From UBA11865 sp963749825 (GTDB lineage: Bacteria > Chloroflexota > Anaerolineae > Promineifilales > Promineifilaceae): DNA of 64,000 bases. The stretch covers positions 930,001 to 994,000 of the forward strand of contig CAVVOI010000012.1 of the NCBI GenBank assembly GCA_963749825.1, given 5' to 3'. This document shows positions 17,158 to 26,173 of the stretch, in pieces. A program made the translations under genes and the position numbers. How positions within the stretch are numbered: the first letter of the stretch is position 1; the number at the start of each line of letters is the position of its first letter. The notes under the pieces are model-generated. The model did no database searches, had not been told where the DNA came from, and saw only the letters and a list, made by a program, of their open reading frames with translations.

Positions 17158-18744
17158 TTACTCAAGATATCCTAAACCTCGTAAATGCTGCAGGAGTTTC
17201 TCATCGGCATCAAGGTCGAGTTTCGCTCCCTGAGTCAGGTTGTCTCGCTGGGCTTCGGTCAAGCGAATAAGGCTCTGTAGATCCTGATTACGATCGGCCG
17301 TCTCGGCCGATCGTTCTGGCAAGATATTTGCCTGCTCCAGGGGATCTTCCACTATATCAAACAATTCATTAGGCCAATCGGCCACATTTATCAGTTTTAG
17401 GCCTTCTTTCACCACCGCGCGTCGGGTGTCCAGGCACCTGAAGCGTTCTAACAGTTCAGGTTGGCGATGTTGGATTGCCTTGGCAAAATTTAGAGGAGGA
17501 TATACCTCGGTGAACGCCGTCCCATTTTCTGGATCCCGGCCGCGTATTGTTTCCATCAAGGTCAACCCGTGTACCTCATGGGGATCGAGATTGTTAAAGC
17601 TCTCGGGGACGCCGCCGGCCGCATCCAATAGCGTATGATAAATTCGCCGGGTACTCACCGGTTCTGATAGCCTTTTCCCGGCCGGCACCTTGTTGGGCCA
17701 GTGGATGATAAGCGGTACGTGAACTAACTCCTGATAGGCAACAAAAGCGTGTCCGAAGTAACCATGCTCGCCTAAGCCATCTCCATGATCAGAGACCACG
17801 ACGGTGATAGTATTTTCAGCATTCTCCCGCTCGGCCAAGACGGAGAATAATTCCGCCAGGTAATTGTCCTGGTAGGCCACCTCGGCGTCATACATATCGT
17901 TGAGGACCCGGTATTCTAACTCTTCCAATGGTTCGGCAACCGGCGCCTGCCAACGATAGGCTTCCCTATTCCAATTGCGCATGATGTTTCGCGCCCGGCG
18001 ATCTTCACTCATATAGGGGGCGACCCGATCAACGAACTCACCCGGCGGCCAAAATGGCAAATGAGTTTCCATTAAGTTGAGAAATAAAAACAGCGGCTTT
18101 TCTGTCGAAATCCCCTCTCGTTCCTTAAGGAAACGGCTTAGGTCTCGGACCGAACGTTCATTTTGCCCTTTGAAATTGGCCATCTTAGACCACAAGGGGG
18201 TCAGTAAGGAATTTATGGAGATTCGAAACGCCAGATCTGAGCGGGCGAAGAAGTTCTGAATTGGGTAAGAAATCTTGCGCAAAAATTGCGTGTAAAACTC
18301 CAATAGCCAACCGAGCGGCCATGGCAAATGGGTTGAATGTTCCGGCATGCTGGGAAAAGCCCCACCGTAATTATAAAAAGTCTCAAATCCGTGCTTAAGC
18401 CCATTGTCGAGAATACCAACAAGTGGGTTATTACAAAAGCCAACTGTTTGGTAACCGACCTCATCTAGAACCTCGGCTAATTGTGGCCGGTCAGGTCCTA
18501 GCGTCCGGTCGGATTGGAGAAGCTGGTGCGCTGTAGGATAGAGGCCAGTGAACATAGAACCGTGACTGGGGATAGTCCATTGGGCAGGTGCGATGGCCAT
18601 ATCGAATGTCGCGCCAGCGGCGGCAAATTTGTCAAGATTTGGTGTGATGCTTCCCTCGACTTCTCTGGCCTTGTAGCCATAACATCCCAAGCGGTCAACG
18701 CGCTGGGTGTCGAGAACAATAAAAACTATATCCGGTCGACTCAT
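17158..18744 (-). CDS. Sulfatase-fold hydrolase without the formylglycine cysteine
   Basis: A 528-residue protein of the alkaline phosphatase/sulfatase superfamily. Metal-binding elements are visible: IVFIVLDTQRVDRLGCYG at the N-terminus and VVVSDHGDGLGEHGYFGH at about 320-340. The position that in true sulfatases reads C-x-P-S-R is here Thr57-Ile-Pro-Ser-His61 (QWTIPSHGSMFTGLYP). A threonine nucleophile is known in related phosphotransferases such as LtaS. So a sulfate-ester activity should not be assumed; phosphodiester or phosphoglycerol chemistry is equally likely. No signal peptide is visible, suggesting a cytoplasmic enzyme. No adjacent gene clarifies the substrate. Confidence 0.85.
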   Translation of the reverse strand: MSRPDIVFIVLDTQRVDRLGCYGYKAREVEGSITPNLDKFAAAGATFDMAIAPAQWTIPSHGSMFTGLYPTAHQLLQSDRTLGPDRPQLAEVLDEVGYQTVGFCNNPLVGILDNGLKHGFETFYNYGGAFPSMPEHSTHLPWPLGWLLEFYTQFLRKISYPIQNFFARSDLAFRISINSLLTPLWSKMANFKGQNERSVRDLSRFLKEREGISTEKPLFLFLNLMETHLPFWPPGEFVDRVAPYMSEDRRARNIMRNWNREAYRWQAPVAEPLEELEYRVLNDMYDAEVAYQDNYLAELFSVLAERENAENTITVVVSDHGDGLGEHGYFGHAFVAYQELVHVPLIIHWPNKVPAGKRLSEPVSTRRIYHTLLDAAGGVPESFNNLDPHEVHGLTLMETIRGRDPENGTAFTEVYPPLNFAKAIQHRQPELLERFRCLDTRRAVVKEGLKLINVADWPNELFDIVEDPLEQANILPERSAETADRNQDLQSLIRLTEAQRDNLTQGAKLDLDADEKLLQHLRGLGYLE

Positions 18745-18859
18745 AACATTATGTCAATCTTTATACACTGGTACAATCTGGCAATTCTATCAGTTACCAC
18801 CTTACACAACCACCTCACAACAAGTGATTCGGATCAGTGTTTTGTGTGATTAGCGATTA

Positions 18860-19981
18860 TTAACCAGACTGGTCGCCCTCATTTTGAGTGGGACTTCCAT
18901 CAACAATAGCAGCGACTGTCCCTTCGTCATTTTGATTATCAGGAGGTGCAGCGCTCATTAAATCAGCCAGCCAACGGTTGGATGGGTCGGGCGCCAGAAC
19001 AAGCGATTTAAATGCCATGGTCATCGGCACCGACAAAATAGCCCCAAATGGGCCAAGAAGGGCTGACCAAAAGACCACCGAGAAAACGACGGTGAAAGGT
19101 GATAGGTCTAACTCCTCACCCATATATTTTGGTTTGACGACGTTCTCCGCAAAACCATTGATAAGTACAATGCCAATAAAAACGATGATGGCTGCAGTCG
19201 GACCCGACTCTAGCAAGACCAGGAATACCGGTGGGATCAGAGCCACCCAGAAACCAATGGTTGGGATGTAGCTCATGAAGAACGCCAAAGCCCCCCAAAG
19301 CACTGGAAAATCAACGCCCATGATGACGAAAAAGACGGTGTCAATGGCACCGGTCACCAAGCCGACGATGGTCGTCACGAAAATATAGAGGCGTATGTCC
19401 GCCCCAAATGTCGATATACGCGTGACTACGGGATCACCTTTGCGGATATACGGGGCAAATTTTTCGGGTATTCCCAGGGCATCTACCAGGAGAAAAATGA
19501 CGATGAGCGCCACCAAAAAGACATTTGATAGCCCGCCAACGAGCCCGCCCAAGAAATTGACAACAAAGCCCAGCAGTTTGCCCGGATCGAAAATCTTGAT
19601 CAAGGCATCCAGGTCAATCAGTTTCGTAATTCCAAGGGATACTAGTGTTTCGGCAACCGAATCGATGATGCCTTGCAATTCTACAGTGTAGGTTGGCACA
19701 GCCTCGATGAAGTTAACCAAAGCAGCGAGCACAAACAGGACAGTGGCGATGAACACGACCAGAATCACGACTAGCGTGATCGCATAGGCGACCATCGAAG
19801 GAACGCCCTTTCGTTTCAGGCCATAGAGGAGAGGCGTCGCGCTAACCACGATAATCGCTGCCAGTACAAAGGAATTGATCATCGAGCTGGCTTGTTTAAT
19901 GAAAAACATTGTTACGGCGATAGCTGCGATAGCTATAAAGAATTTGACAGTCGATGAAAGCTGAAAAGTCTGATTATTCAT
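18860..19981 (-). CDS. AI-2E family transporter (PerM/YdiK type)
   Basis: A 373-residue membrane protein of the AI-2E/PerM family with about eight membrane segments: two N-terminal, one further pair, and the conserved C-terminal cluster containing FFMSYIPTIGFWVALIP and LLGPFGAILSVPMTMAF. Family members export small molecules or act as Na/H antiporters; the name reflects one E. coli protein and says little about substrate. The ATG at 19981 begins MNNQTFQLSSTVKFFIAI. The C-terminus is acidic and probably cytoplasmic. It appears monocistronic. Confidence 0.88.
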   Translation of the reverse strand: MNNQTFQLSSTVKFFIAIAAIAVTMFFIKQASSMINSFVLAAIIVVSATPLLYGLKRKGVPSMVAYAITLVVILVVFIATVLFVLAALVNFIEAVPTYTVELQGIIDSVAETLVSLGITKLIDLDALIKIFDPGKLLGFVVNFLGGLVGGLSNVFLVALIVIFLLVDALGIPEKFAPYIRKGDPVVTRISTFGADIRLYIFVTTIVGLVTGAIDTVFFVIMGVDFPVLWGALAFFMSYIPTIGFWVALIPPVFLVLLESGPTAAIIVFIGIVLINGFAENVVKPKYMGEELDLSPFTVVFSVVFWSALLGPFGAILSVPMTMAFKSLVLAPDPSNRWLADLMSAAPPDNQNDEGTVAAIVDGSPTQNEGDQSG

Positions 19982-20335
19982 GGTTAACCATTTTGCACAT
20001 TATCCCATTTTTTGAACTGGGATATCATGAATAGCCGGTCTGCAAAAGATATGATAATAGTCAGGAAAAGGATGGTTATACAAGGGGCATTCATTTATGT
20101 AGGCTAAAGTAAAGCATTGTCGATTCTACCGATACGGTTTACGGTTATCTGAGATTATACGGTCACGGGTCAGAGGCACAATGGAAATATTTCGCTAAAT
20201 AGCAAAAACCCCGGAACTCGATTGGCAACTGTCCCACAAAAGGGTGAATATTGCCAGACTTCCGGGGTTATCAAGTTTTAGATAGCACCGTACTCGGAGC
20301 TACGTCACCGCGAACCGGCGACCGGTAAACATAGA
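19982..20335. other. Gene-free stretch between the AI-2E transporter and DUF1269 genes
   Basis: No credible coding frame is seen. The stretch holds the intrinsic terminator listed at 20207-20269 and, nearer 19982, AT-rich DNA that should contain the promoter of the AI-2E transporter gene. Confidence 0.6.
20207..20269 (-). terminator. Branched hairpin and T-tract after the DUF1269 gene
   Basis: AACCCCGGAA (20207-20216) pairs with TTCCGGGGTT (20260-20269). Inside it TGGCAA (20223-20228) pairs with TTGCCA (20251-20256), so the fold is a long two-tier hairpin. Read on the minus strand, the outer stem is followed by TTTTT, which fits a rho-independent terminator for the DUF1269 gene ending at 20336. 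The 43-base enclosed region is large for a plain terminator. Confidence 0.65.
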
Positions 20336-20881
20336 TTATGACGCTGTGCCTTCGTCCAGATCGACCATTTCGTCGGCCGCGGACTTAACGTCATCATGCT
20401 CCAGGGCTTTCTTGAGCTTTTCTTCGTCCTCATTGGAGAGGGATGTCTGGTAAACCTCACCGCCAAACTTTTCCAGTTCAGGCAGGACTTTGTCCGGGGT
20501 TGCCTTGGCAACCAGCATAAAGAGAGCCGAACCGCCGGGATCCAATGATTCTCCGACTTCTTTGATGAACTGATCATCAATTCCAATATCCGTGGCCTTG
20601 CCCATTACAAAGCCCATCAGTGCGCCAAATAACCCCCAGAAGATAGGAGCCAAGAACAACAAACCGATTAATAGGCCCCAAAAGCCGCCCCATAAAGCGC
20701 CGGATCCGGTAACCTGATTTTCAAGCGTTTGCTTAACTTTGACTTTGCCTTTCTTATCTTTGACGGCAACGGCAGCATCCTCCAACCGCAGTACTTCTTG
20801 TTTCTGAAGGATTGCAAGTTCCGCTAAGGCATCATGCCCGGTTTGTGCGTCCTTATAGGTAATGACGATTAAATCACTCAA
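20336..20881 (-). CDS. DUF1269 domain-containing membrane protein
   Basis: A 181-residue protein of the DUF1269 family. The N-terminal part (SDLIVITYKDAQTGHDALAE) is soluble, a Gly-rich hydrophobic hairpin lies at about 58-95 (GALWGGFWGLLIGLLF and WGLFGALMGFVMG), and a soluble C-terminal half follows, ending in an acidic tail. The function of the family is not established. It appears monocistronic, with a terminator downstream. The ATG at 20881 is preceded by AGGAG on the coding strand. Confidence 0.88.
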   Translation of the reverse strand: MSDLIVITYKDAQTGHDALAELAILQKQEVLRLEDAAVAVKDKKGKVKVKQTLENQVTGSGALWGGFWGLLIGLLFLAPIFWGLFGALMGFVMGKATDIGIDDQFIKEVGESLDPGGSALFMLVAKATPDKVLPELEKFGGEVYQTSLSNEDEEKLKKALEHDDVKSAADEMVDLDEGTAS

Positions 20882-21195
20882 TTTTAAACTCCTTTATACA
20901 AGTTGGGCCTTCACTAGATCAGGCCAGCTTAACAATAATCTCGGGAAAGCGCCTTCTTCATGGAGCAGTTAATGATAGGCTGCCCACAAATAATCCGGCA
21001 ACCCGATTTGAACCGATCAACGATGTAAATGATACCCTACAGCAATTGACCGGCAAGATCTCATATGCTTTTTTTATGTTTGGGGAAAGGTGGGCGGATG
21101 GTTTTTTTGCTTCTCTTTACGCGGCCTATCAATTCGTAGATAAACCGATTCTGGAGCAAGTGCCGAAGCATTGACAATATTTCAGTTTTAACAGC
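20882..21195. other. Gene-free stretch between the DUF1269 and pentapeptide genes
   Basis: No coding frame or RNA gene is recognised. The side next to 20881 should hold the DUF1269 promoter. Runs of T on the plus strand (near 21068 and 21103) are not preceded by clear hairpins. Confidence 0.5.
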
Positions 21196-21648
21196 TTAAC
21201 GGTTATATTTCGCTCCGGCCGCATCCGGATCAAAACCTATCGGCCAGATCGTGTTGTCGTTGTAACTGGCTCCTTCGAGATTTGCTCCCGTCAGGTCTGC
21301 GCCATCCAAGTTGGCTGCATTCAAAGCCGCCTTGCTCATATCAGCCTCCCGCAAATTGGCATTGTCTAGAATAGCTTGGAATAAATAGGCCCGATGGAGA
21401 TTAGCGCCGCCAAAATCGGCACCGGAAAGCAGAGCGTTGCTGAGATCGGCTCCGGATAGATTTGCATGGCTCAGATTGGCTTCACCCAAGCTGATCTGAA
21501 CCATCTTCGCCCCACTCAAATCGGCGCCACTAAGATCAATTCGCGCCAAGCCGAAAGTGGTCAGGTCCCGGCCGCTCAAGTCCACGGACTCACCTTTTTC
21601 ATGGGCTAATTTGGTTAATTCCCAGACACGTTCAGAAGTTAACTTCAT
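21196..21648 (-). CDS. Pentapeptide repeat protein
   Basis: A 150-residue protein made almost entirely of A(D/N)Lxx pentapeptide repeats from about residue 30 to 135 (for example ADLSGAKMV, ANLSHANLSGADLSNALL), which fold as a right-handed quadrilateral beta helix. A short helical cap precedes them (TSERVWELTKLAHEKGE). Family members range from DNA mimics to proteins of unknown role; nothing here decides between them. The frame also has a TTG at 21657, but the ATG at 21648 is preferred. Confidence 0.88.
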   Translation of the reverse strand: MKLTSERVWELTKLAHEKGESVDLSGRDLTTFGLARIDLSGADLSGAKMVQISLGEANLSHANLSGADLSNALLSGADFGGANLHRAYLFQAILDNANLREADMSKAALNAANLDGADLTGANLEGASYNDNTIWPIGFDPDAAGAKYNR

Positions 21649-21910
21649 ATCTAACAATTCCGATCAGATGCAATTTGTTTCTAGTGGATTCAAAAAATTA
21701 TCTTATAGGCACAATAATCATACCGGTGGGTAGCAAGGCAGGCAAATGAGAATCTCTTGAATATCCGGCCTTACGGATGACAGCTCCTGACGGTGAATAT
21801 CGACCAAGAACGGTATTTACTTGTCTGCTCAGGTCTCATATATCGGAAATGAGAAATACGCGTCATACGAACCGACTTTGCAGCGCCAGGGGCTATGTTA
21901 AAATTGATTG

Positions 21911-23146
21911 GTGCTCATCACTCAACTTTCACTCACCAACTTCAGAAACTATGGCCGGCTGGAACTCAAGCTGCCGGCCGGTCCAACCTTGCTCCATGGC
22001 GCTAATGCCCAGGGAAAAACTAATCTGCTGGAAGCCATCTATTACCTAGCCACGACCCGATCACCTCATGCCGACCAAGATCAAGAATTGATTCATTGGG
22101 AAGCATTAGACCCTAGAGAGCCCGTCATCGTCGGCAGATTAACGGCCCAACTTGAAACCAGCGACGGATCGAAGCAGATCGAAATACGCTTGATCAAGGA
22201 ACAACAACGGGGGCAAGTCTCATTTCGACGCCAGGCGTTGATAGACCGGCGAAAGGTTCGCCTGATGGATCTACTGGGCAATCTAAGGACTGTTTTGTTT
22301 TTACCCGAGGATGTGCAAATTATCACCGGCTCTCCTGCCCAACGTCGGCGTTACCTGGATATCACCTTGTGCCAGACAAACCGCCAATATTGCCGGGCGC
22401 TGTCTGCATATAATAAAGTTCTGGAGCAGCGAAATGCCCAATTGCGGCGAATCGCCGAATTCGGGGACGGTCTTGATGTATTGCCTATTTTCACTGAAGA
22501 GCTGGTCAAATTGGGCAGCCAAATATTCACTGCCAGAGCCAGCTTCATAGCGGCGCTCGATAGAGAAGCCCATGCGATTCATTTCGAAAAGTTAACGGAC
22601 GGTCGGGAGACGCTTCGGCTCCGCTATCTCCCTCGGTTGACGGCCGAAAACAACCTGAGAGGTGGTGATCAGTTATTGCAGGAGTCGATAGATCTGGGCC
22701 AATGGCTAGCGGCATTATCAACAAATGAAGCCGTCGAAGAAAAGTTCGCATCTCTGTTGGACCAGGTGCAGCCGGCGGAAATAGCCAGCGGCTCAACGCG
22801 CGTTGGACCTCACCGGGACGACTGGCGCTTTGGGGTGAGTGGCAGGAGTCTGAGCAGCTACGGATCGAGGGGTCAACAAAGGACCGCCATACTGGCATTA
22901 AAATTAGCTGAAATAGCCTGGATGGAAGAACAAACCAGTGAGACTCCGATCTTGTTGCTGGATGAAGTCGTGGCTGAGCTCGATGAACATAGGCGAGCCC
23001 AGCTTTTGAATACGGTTCAGAATGTATCCCAGGCAATCTTGACTGCGACGGATCCCAGTATGTTCACCGACCATTTTTTAAAATCGGCAAACATGATGCA
23101 GGTAAAGAGAGGCCAGATAATACCAGAGAAGAAGGAGCCTGTATAA
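21911..23146 (+). CDS. recF: DNA replication and repair protein RecF
   Basis: An SMC-like ABC ATPase of about 411 residues that helps load RecA at single-stranded gaps. The Walker A motif is GANAQGKTNLLEAIYYL, the ABC signature region is LSSYGSRGQQRTAILALK and the Walker B is ETPILLLDEVVAELDEHRR. The start is GTG 21911 (LITQLSLTNFRNYG follows); a TTG lies one codon upstream. recF is often beside dnaA and dnaN, but here it heads a short run with a lipoprotein gene two bases downstream and maf after that. Confidence 0.93.
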   Translation: MLITQLSLTNFRNYGRLELKLPAGPTLLHGANAQGKTNLLEAIYYLATTRSPHADQDQELIHWEALDPREPVIVGRLTAQLETSDGSKQIEIRLIKEQQRGQVSFRRQALIDRRKVRLMDLLGNLRTVLFLPEDVQIITGSPAQRRRYLDITLCQTNRQYCRALSAYNKVLEQRNAQLRRIAEFGDGLDVLPIFTEELVKLGSQIFTARASFIAALDREAHAIHFEKLTDGRETLRLRYLPRLTAENNLRGGDQLLQESIDLGQWLAALSTNEAVEEKFASLLDQVQPAEIASGSTRVGPHRDDWRFGVSGRSLSSYGSRGQQRTAILALKLAEIAWMEEQTSETPILLLDEVVAELDEHRRAQLLNTVQNVSQAILTATDPSMFTDHFLKSANMMQVKRGQIIPEKKEPV

Positions 23147-23148
23147 AA

Positions 23149-24141
23149 ATGAAAAGACTCCGGACCATATTACTATTGGTCACCTTGTTTTTGGCTGGCT
23201 GTCAAAACATCGGTGGCGACAATCTCAGTCCATCAGATTTACCTACACTTATAAGCTTGGCGCCTTCGGTGACACCTTTACCGCCGCCAACTGCTACGTC
23301 CAGCGAGCCAGCCGGCCAGATACCCGTCCCTCCGACATGGACAGCGGAGCCACCGGATGCACTTGTATCGCCAACTCCGGCCGGATTGCCATCCATTACA
23401 CCGCCACCGAGCCAAACTCCTTTTCCAACCTTAACCAACACACCTCCACCATCTCTGACGCCAACTGATACGCCAGAGGTATCACCAACTAGCCCGGCCT
23501 CACCAACAAGCCCAGCAGCAACACTGCCGCCGCCTGTGAGTGGTAACTTGTTAATAAATCCCTCCTTCGAGCAAGGTTATTATCATGTTAGCGGCTATGT
23601 AGAGGTGATATCGCCAAATTCATGGTACTTCGGCTGGAAAGAAGAAGCGAATCCTCTGGACTCCGATCCCTGGAACCGCTTCGTTCGCCCTGAAAGCCGG
23701 CTATTGACCAGTGATTTTTTACCGGCTCACGAACACAGTCTCTTTATTTGGGACGGTGAACACACAATGAAGGTTTTTAAAGGCAGCGGTGCGATCTATT
23801 TCTGGTTGGTGACCGATATCTGGTTGGAACCGGGCAGTTATCTTTTCACGGTCAATGCTTTCCCCGACTTAATCGAGGGTTACAATAGCGTAGGCGGTAA
23901 GATTTGGGCTTCAGATCCCCTTTCCGGCGAAGTACGCTTCATCCTTGATAATGAAGTAGGCAGCTGGATTCTGCCTGAATTTGGCCGGAAGAATACCCTT
24001 ACCTATGCCTTCGAAGTTAACGAAGCCCGCAACTTTCGTCTTGGCGCTGCCTTTCGTGGCCGGTGGGCCATTGCCAACAATGGTTGGTTTATCGATGACT
24101 GGTCACTGATCCAACTTGCACCCCCGCCTAATGAGCCCTGA
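23149..24141 (+). CDS. Thr/Pro-rich lipoprotein with C-terminal beta domain
   Basis: A 330-residue lipoprotein. The signal peptide MKRLRTILLLVTLFLAGC ends in a lipobox. About residues 30-135 form a low-complexity Thr/Pro/Ser linker. The C-terminal domain starts at NLLINPSFEQGYYHV and looks like a carbohydrate-binding-type beta sandwich, the NPSFE opening being common in such modules; this is inference. It starts two bases after recF and ends eleven bases inside maf, so it is translationally coupled to both. No catalytic motif is seen. Confidence 0.8.
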   Translation: MKRLRTILLLVTLFLAGCQNIGGDNLSPSDLPTLISLAPSVTPLPPPTATSSEPAGQIPVPPTWTAEPPDALVSPTPAGLPSITPPPSQTPFPTLTNTPPPSLTPTDTPEVSPTSPASPTSPAATLPPPVSGNLLINPSFEQGYYHVSGYVEVISPNSWYFGWKEEANPLDSDPWNRFVRPESRLLTSDFLPAHEHSLFIWDGEHTMKVFKGSGAIYFWLVTDIWLEPGSYLFTVNAFPDLIEGYNSVGGKIWASDPLSGEVRFILDNEVGSWILPEFGRKNTLTYAFEVNEARNFRLGAAFRGRWAIANNGWFIDDWSLIQLAPPPNEP

Positions 24142-24784
24142 ACTGATATTGGCGTCCGCCTCGCCCAGAAGGCAAGAACTCATTCAACTATTAGGCCGGC
24201 CCTTTCAAATCATGACGGCTATGGTCGATGAAAGTAGCGTTCATGATTCTGATCCGGCCGTGGATGTCGTCGAAACCGCCCGGCTAAAGGCTCTGGCAGT
24301 AGCCGCTATTGCCCCGTCAAGGGCCGTGATCATTGCTGCCGACACGACCGTTGTCTTGGATGGGCAACGGCTGAACAAGCCGGCAGATGCCGGTGAAGCC
24401 TATCATATGTTAGTGAAGTTGCGGGGCCGGATCCACCAGGTTTATACCGGCATTTTCGTGGCCAATTTGGCCTCTGGTCAGTCTGTAACCGATGTGGCCG
24501 TTATGGACGTGCCGATGCGCGCTTATACCGACGCCGAGATCGCTGCCTATGTGGCAACCGGTGACCCTTTGGATAAAGCTGGCGCTTATGCTATCCAAAA
24601 CCCAGGCTTCAAGCCTGTAGCCGGCTTGTCCGCCTGCTTCGCCGGCGTCGTTGGCTTACCCCTCTGCCATCTTGTGCGATCGTTAAATAAAGTGGGTGTA
24701 TCCACTTCAGTCGACATCGCCGCGGAATGCCAAGCTTTCCATGAATATAATTGCCCGATTTATCAAAACATTCTAGAGAATTAG
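24131..24784 (+). CDS. maf: Maf-type nucleoside triphosphate pyrophosphatase
   Basis: A 217-residue Maf protein, a house-cleaning pyrophosphatase acting on non-canonical or dTTP/UTP-type nucleotides. The N-terminal SPELILASASPRRQELIQLLG and IIAADTTVVLDGQRLNKP are family signatures; GAYAIQNPGF replaces the usual GxYxIQGxG. The frame opens with TTG at 24116, but ATG 24131 matches the family N-terminus and gives an eleven-base overlap with the lipoprotein gene. Confidence 0.92.
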   Translation: MSPELILASASPRRQELIQLLGRPFQIMTAMVDESSVHDSDPAVDVVETARLKALAVAAIAPSRAVIIAADTTVVLDGQRLNKPADAGEAYHMLVKLRGRIHQVYTGIFVANLASGQSVTDVAVMDVPMRAYTDAEIAAYVATGDPLDKAGAYAIQNPGFKPVAGLSACFAGVVGLPLCHLVRSLNKVGVSTSVDIAAECQAFHEYNCPIYQNILEN

Positions 24785-24993
24785 GGTTAAATAAGGCTTT
24801 GGATGACCGGAATAGTACAATTCAAGCGTCGCTACCCAAGCAAACTATTTTTCCTCTGGCGCAAAGTCGAAAAATCTGGCAAAATATATAAACATAAGAT
24901 CAGAAGTAGATTGGTTATGATAAGTGCCAGTTGGATTTTCTAGGAGTCGTGTCGAATAGCTGAATTGCCTATCGGCAATGGAGGGAAATGATC

Positions 24994-26064
24994 ATGGCGG
25001 ATACAAACGAAATGTTACAGCAGGCGATCGCCGCTGCCAGGGCCGGAAAAACTGCTGAAGCCAAGGTGTTAGTGGATCGCATCATTGCCGATGACCCTGA
25101 CAACCCGCATGCTCTCTTCCTGCGTGGCATGTTGGCCGAAAATCAGGATGAGCAGCGAGATTACATGGAGCAGGTCCTGTCCATCGATCCCGAACATAGA
25201 GCGGCAAAGAAACGAATGGCCCAGCTAGAACAGCAAGTAGAGGTTGAGGTTCCGGCCGAACCAGTTGCCGAGATCGAGCCTGTCGAAGAAGAAGTTCTAG
25301 TCGAACCAGCAATGGAATCCCCTATCGAAGAGACAATTGTCGCCGCGACCATCGTGGCCGAGGATGACTTGGAAGGTGGTATTGAGGAAACTGTCATTGC
25401 CGATGTATCCGAATTACCGTTGGAGGGGGAACTGGCTGAGGAAGAATTAGTCTTCCCATTTGAGGAAGAAGACGAACTCACTTTTGAAGAAATCGAGGAA
25501 TCACCAGCGGAAGGTGCTGCAGAGACCATAATCGCAGCGGCCGTCGTCGACGAAGTGCTCGAGGTTGAAACCCCGGCCGAAGAGGATATCCCTGAGTGGC
25601 TTTTTGAAGAAGCCAGAAGTGAAGAAGAATTGGTAGAGTTCGACGAAACGCAGTTATGGACTGATGAAACCCAGCCTGGAGATGAAGAGCTGCCCGATTG
25701 GCTTCAAGAAGATACAGCTGTCAGTTACGACGACGTCAGATCTGAAGACGAGCTGGTGTTCGCGCCTGGGGACTTCGAAGAGGAATTATTTGCAGCCGAG
25801 CCTGATGAGTCGCCTTTGGTTGAGATCGACGAAGAGGATGTAGCCATCGCAGCCGCTGCAGCAGCGCCATTAGTATTAGATGAAGCAGACGCATCTCTGC
25901 CGGACACTGAGCTAGAAGCTGAAGAAGAACCAGCCAAAAAAGAAGCTCCCAAGAAAAAGAAATCAGGCAGCCGGGGACTTGAGATTTTGCTGATAGTACT
26001 GATCATCGTCGCCGTGATCGTCGTCTGCGCACTGGGTTATTTGATCATCAACCCGCCCGCCTAA
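24994..26064 (+). CDS. Acidic TPR-like protein with C-terminal membrane anchor
   Basis: A 356-residue protein. Residues 1-80 are helical and TPR-like (AAARAGKTAEAKVLVDRII and DDPDNPHALFLRG). Residues 85-315 are extremely acidic and low in complexity, with recurring EDELVF, EEDIPEWLFEE and EELPDWLQED elements. A basic KKEAPKKKKSGSRG stretch then precedes one membrane segment at the C-terminus (LLIVLIIVAVIVVCALGYLI). The topology is therefore tail-anchored, with the acidic part in the cytoplasm. GGAGGG sits at better spacing for ATG 24994 than for ATG 24988. The function is unknown; a scaffolding role is a guess. Confidence 0.78.
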   Translation: MADTNEMLQQAIAAARAGKTAEAKVLVDRIIADDPDNPHALFLRGMLAENQDEQRDYMEQVLSIDPEHRAAKKRMAQLEQQVEVEVPAEPVAEIEPVEEEVLVEPAMESPIEETIVAATIVAEDDLEGGIEETVIADVSELPLEGELAEEELVFPFEEEDELTFEEIEESPAEGAAETIIAAAVVDEVLEVETPAEEDIPEWLFEEARSEEELVEFDETQLWTDETQPGDEELPDWLQEDTAVSYDDVRSEDELVFAPGDFEEELFAAEPDESPLVEIDEEDVAIAAAAAAPLVLDEADASLPDTELEAEEEPAKKEAPKKKKSGSRGLEILLIVLIIVAVIVVCALGYLIINPPA

Positions 26065-26173
26065 ATTCGGACACGATGATCAGGATTCTGGTTTTATATC
26101 CAATCAGGTTGTCTATCCCTGGCTGGAATTTAAATTAGGCCAATTCTCGTTTAGGTTTGGCAGGACATTTCAC

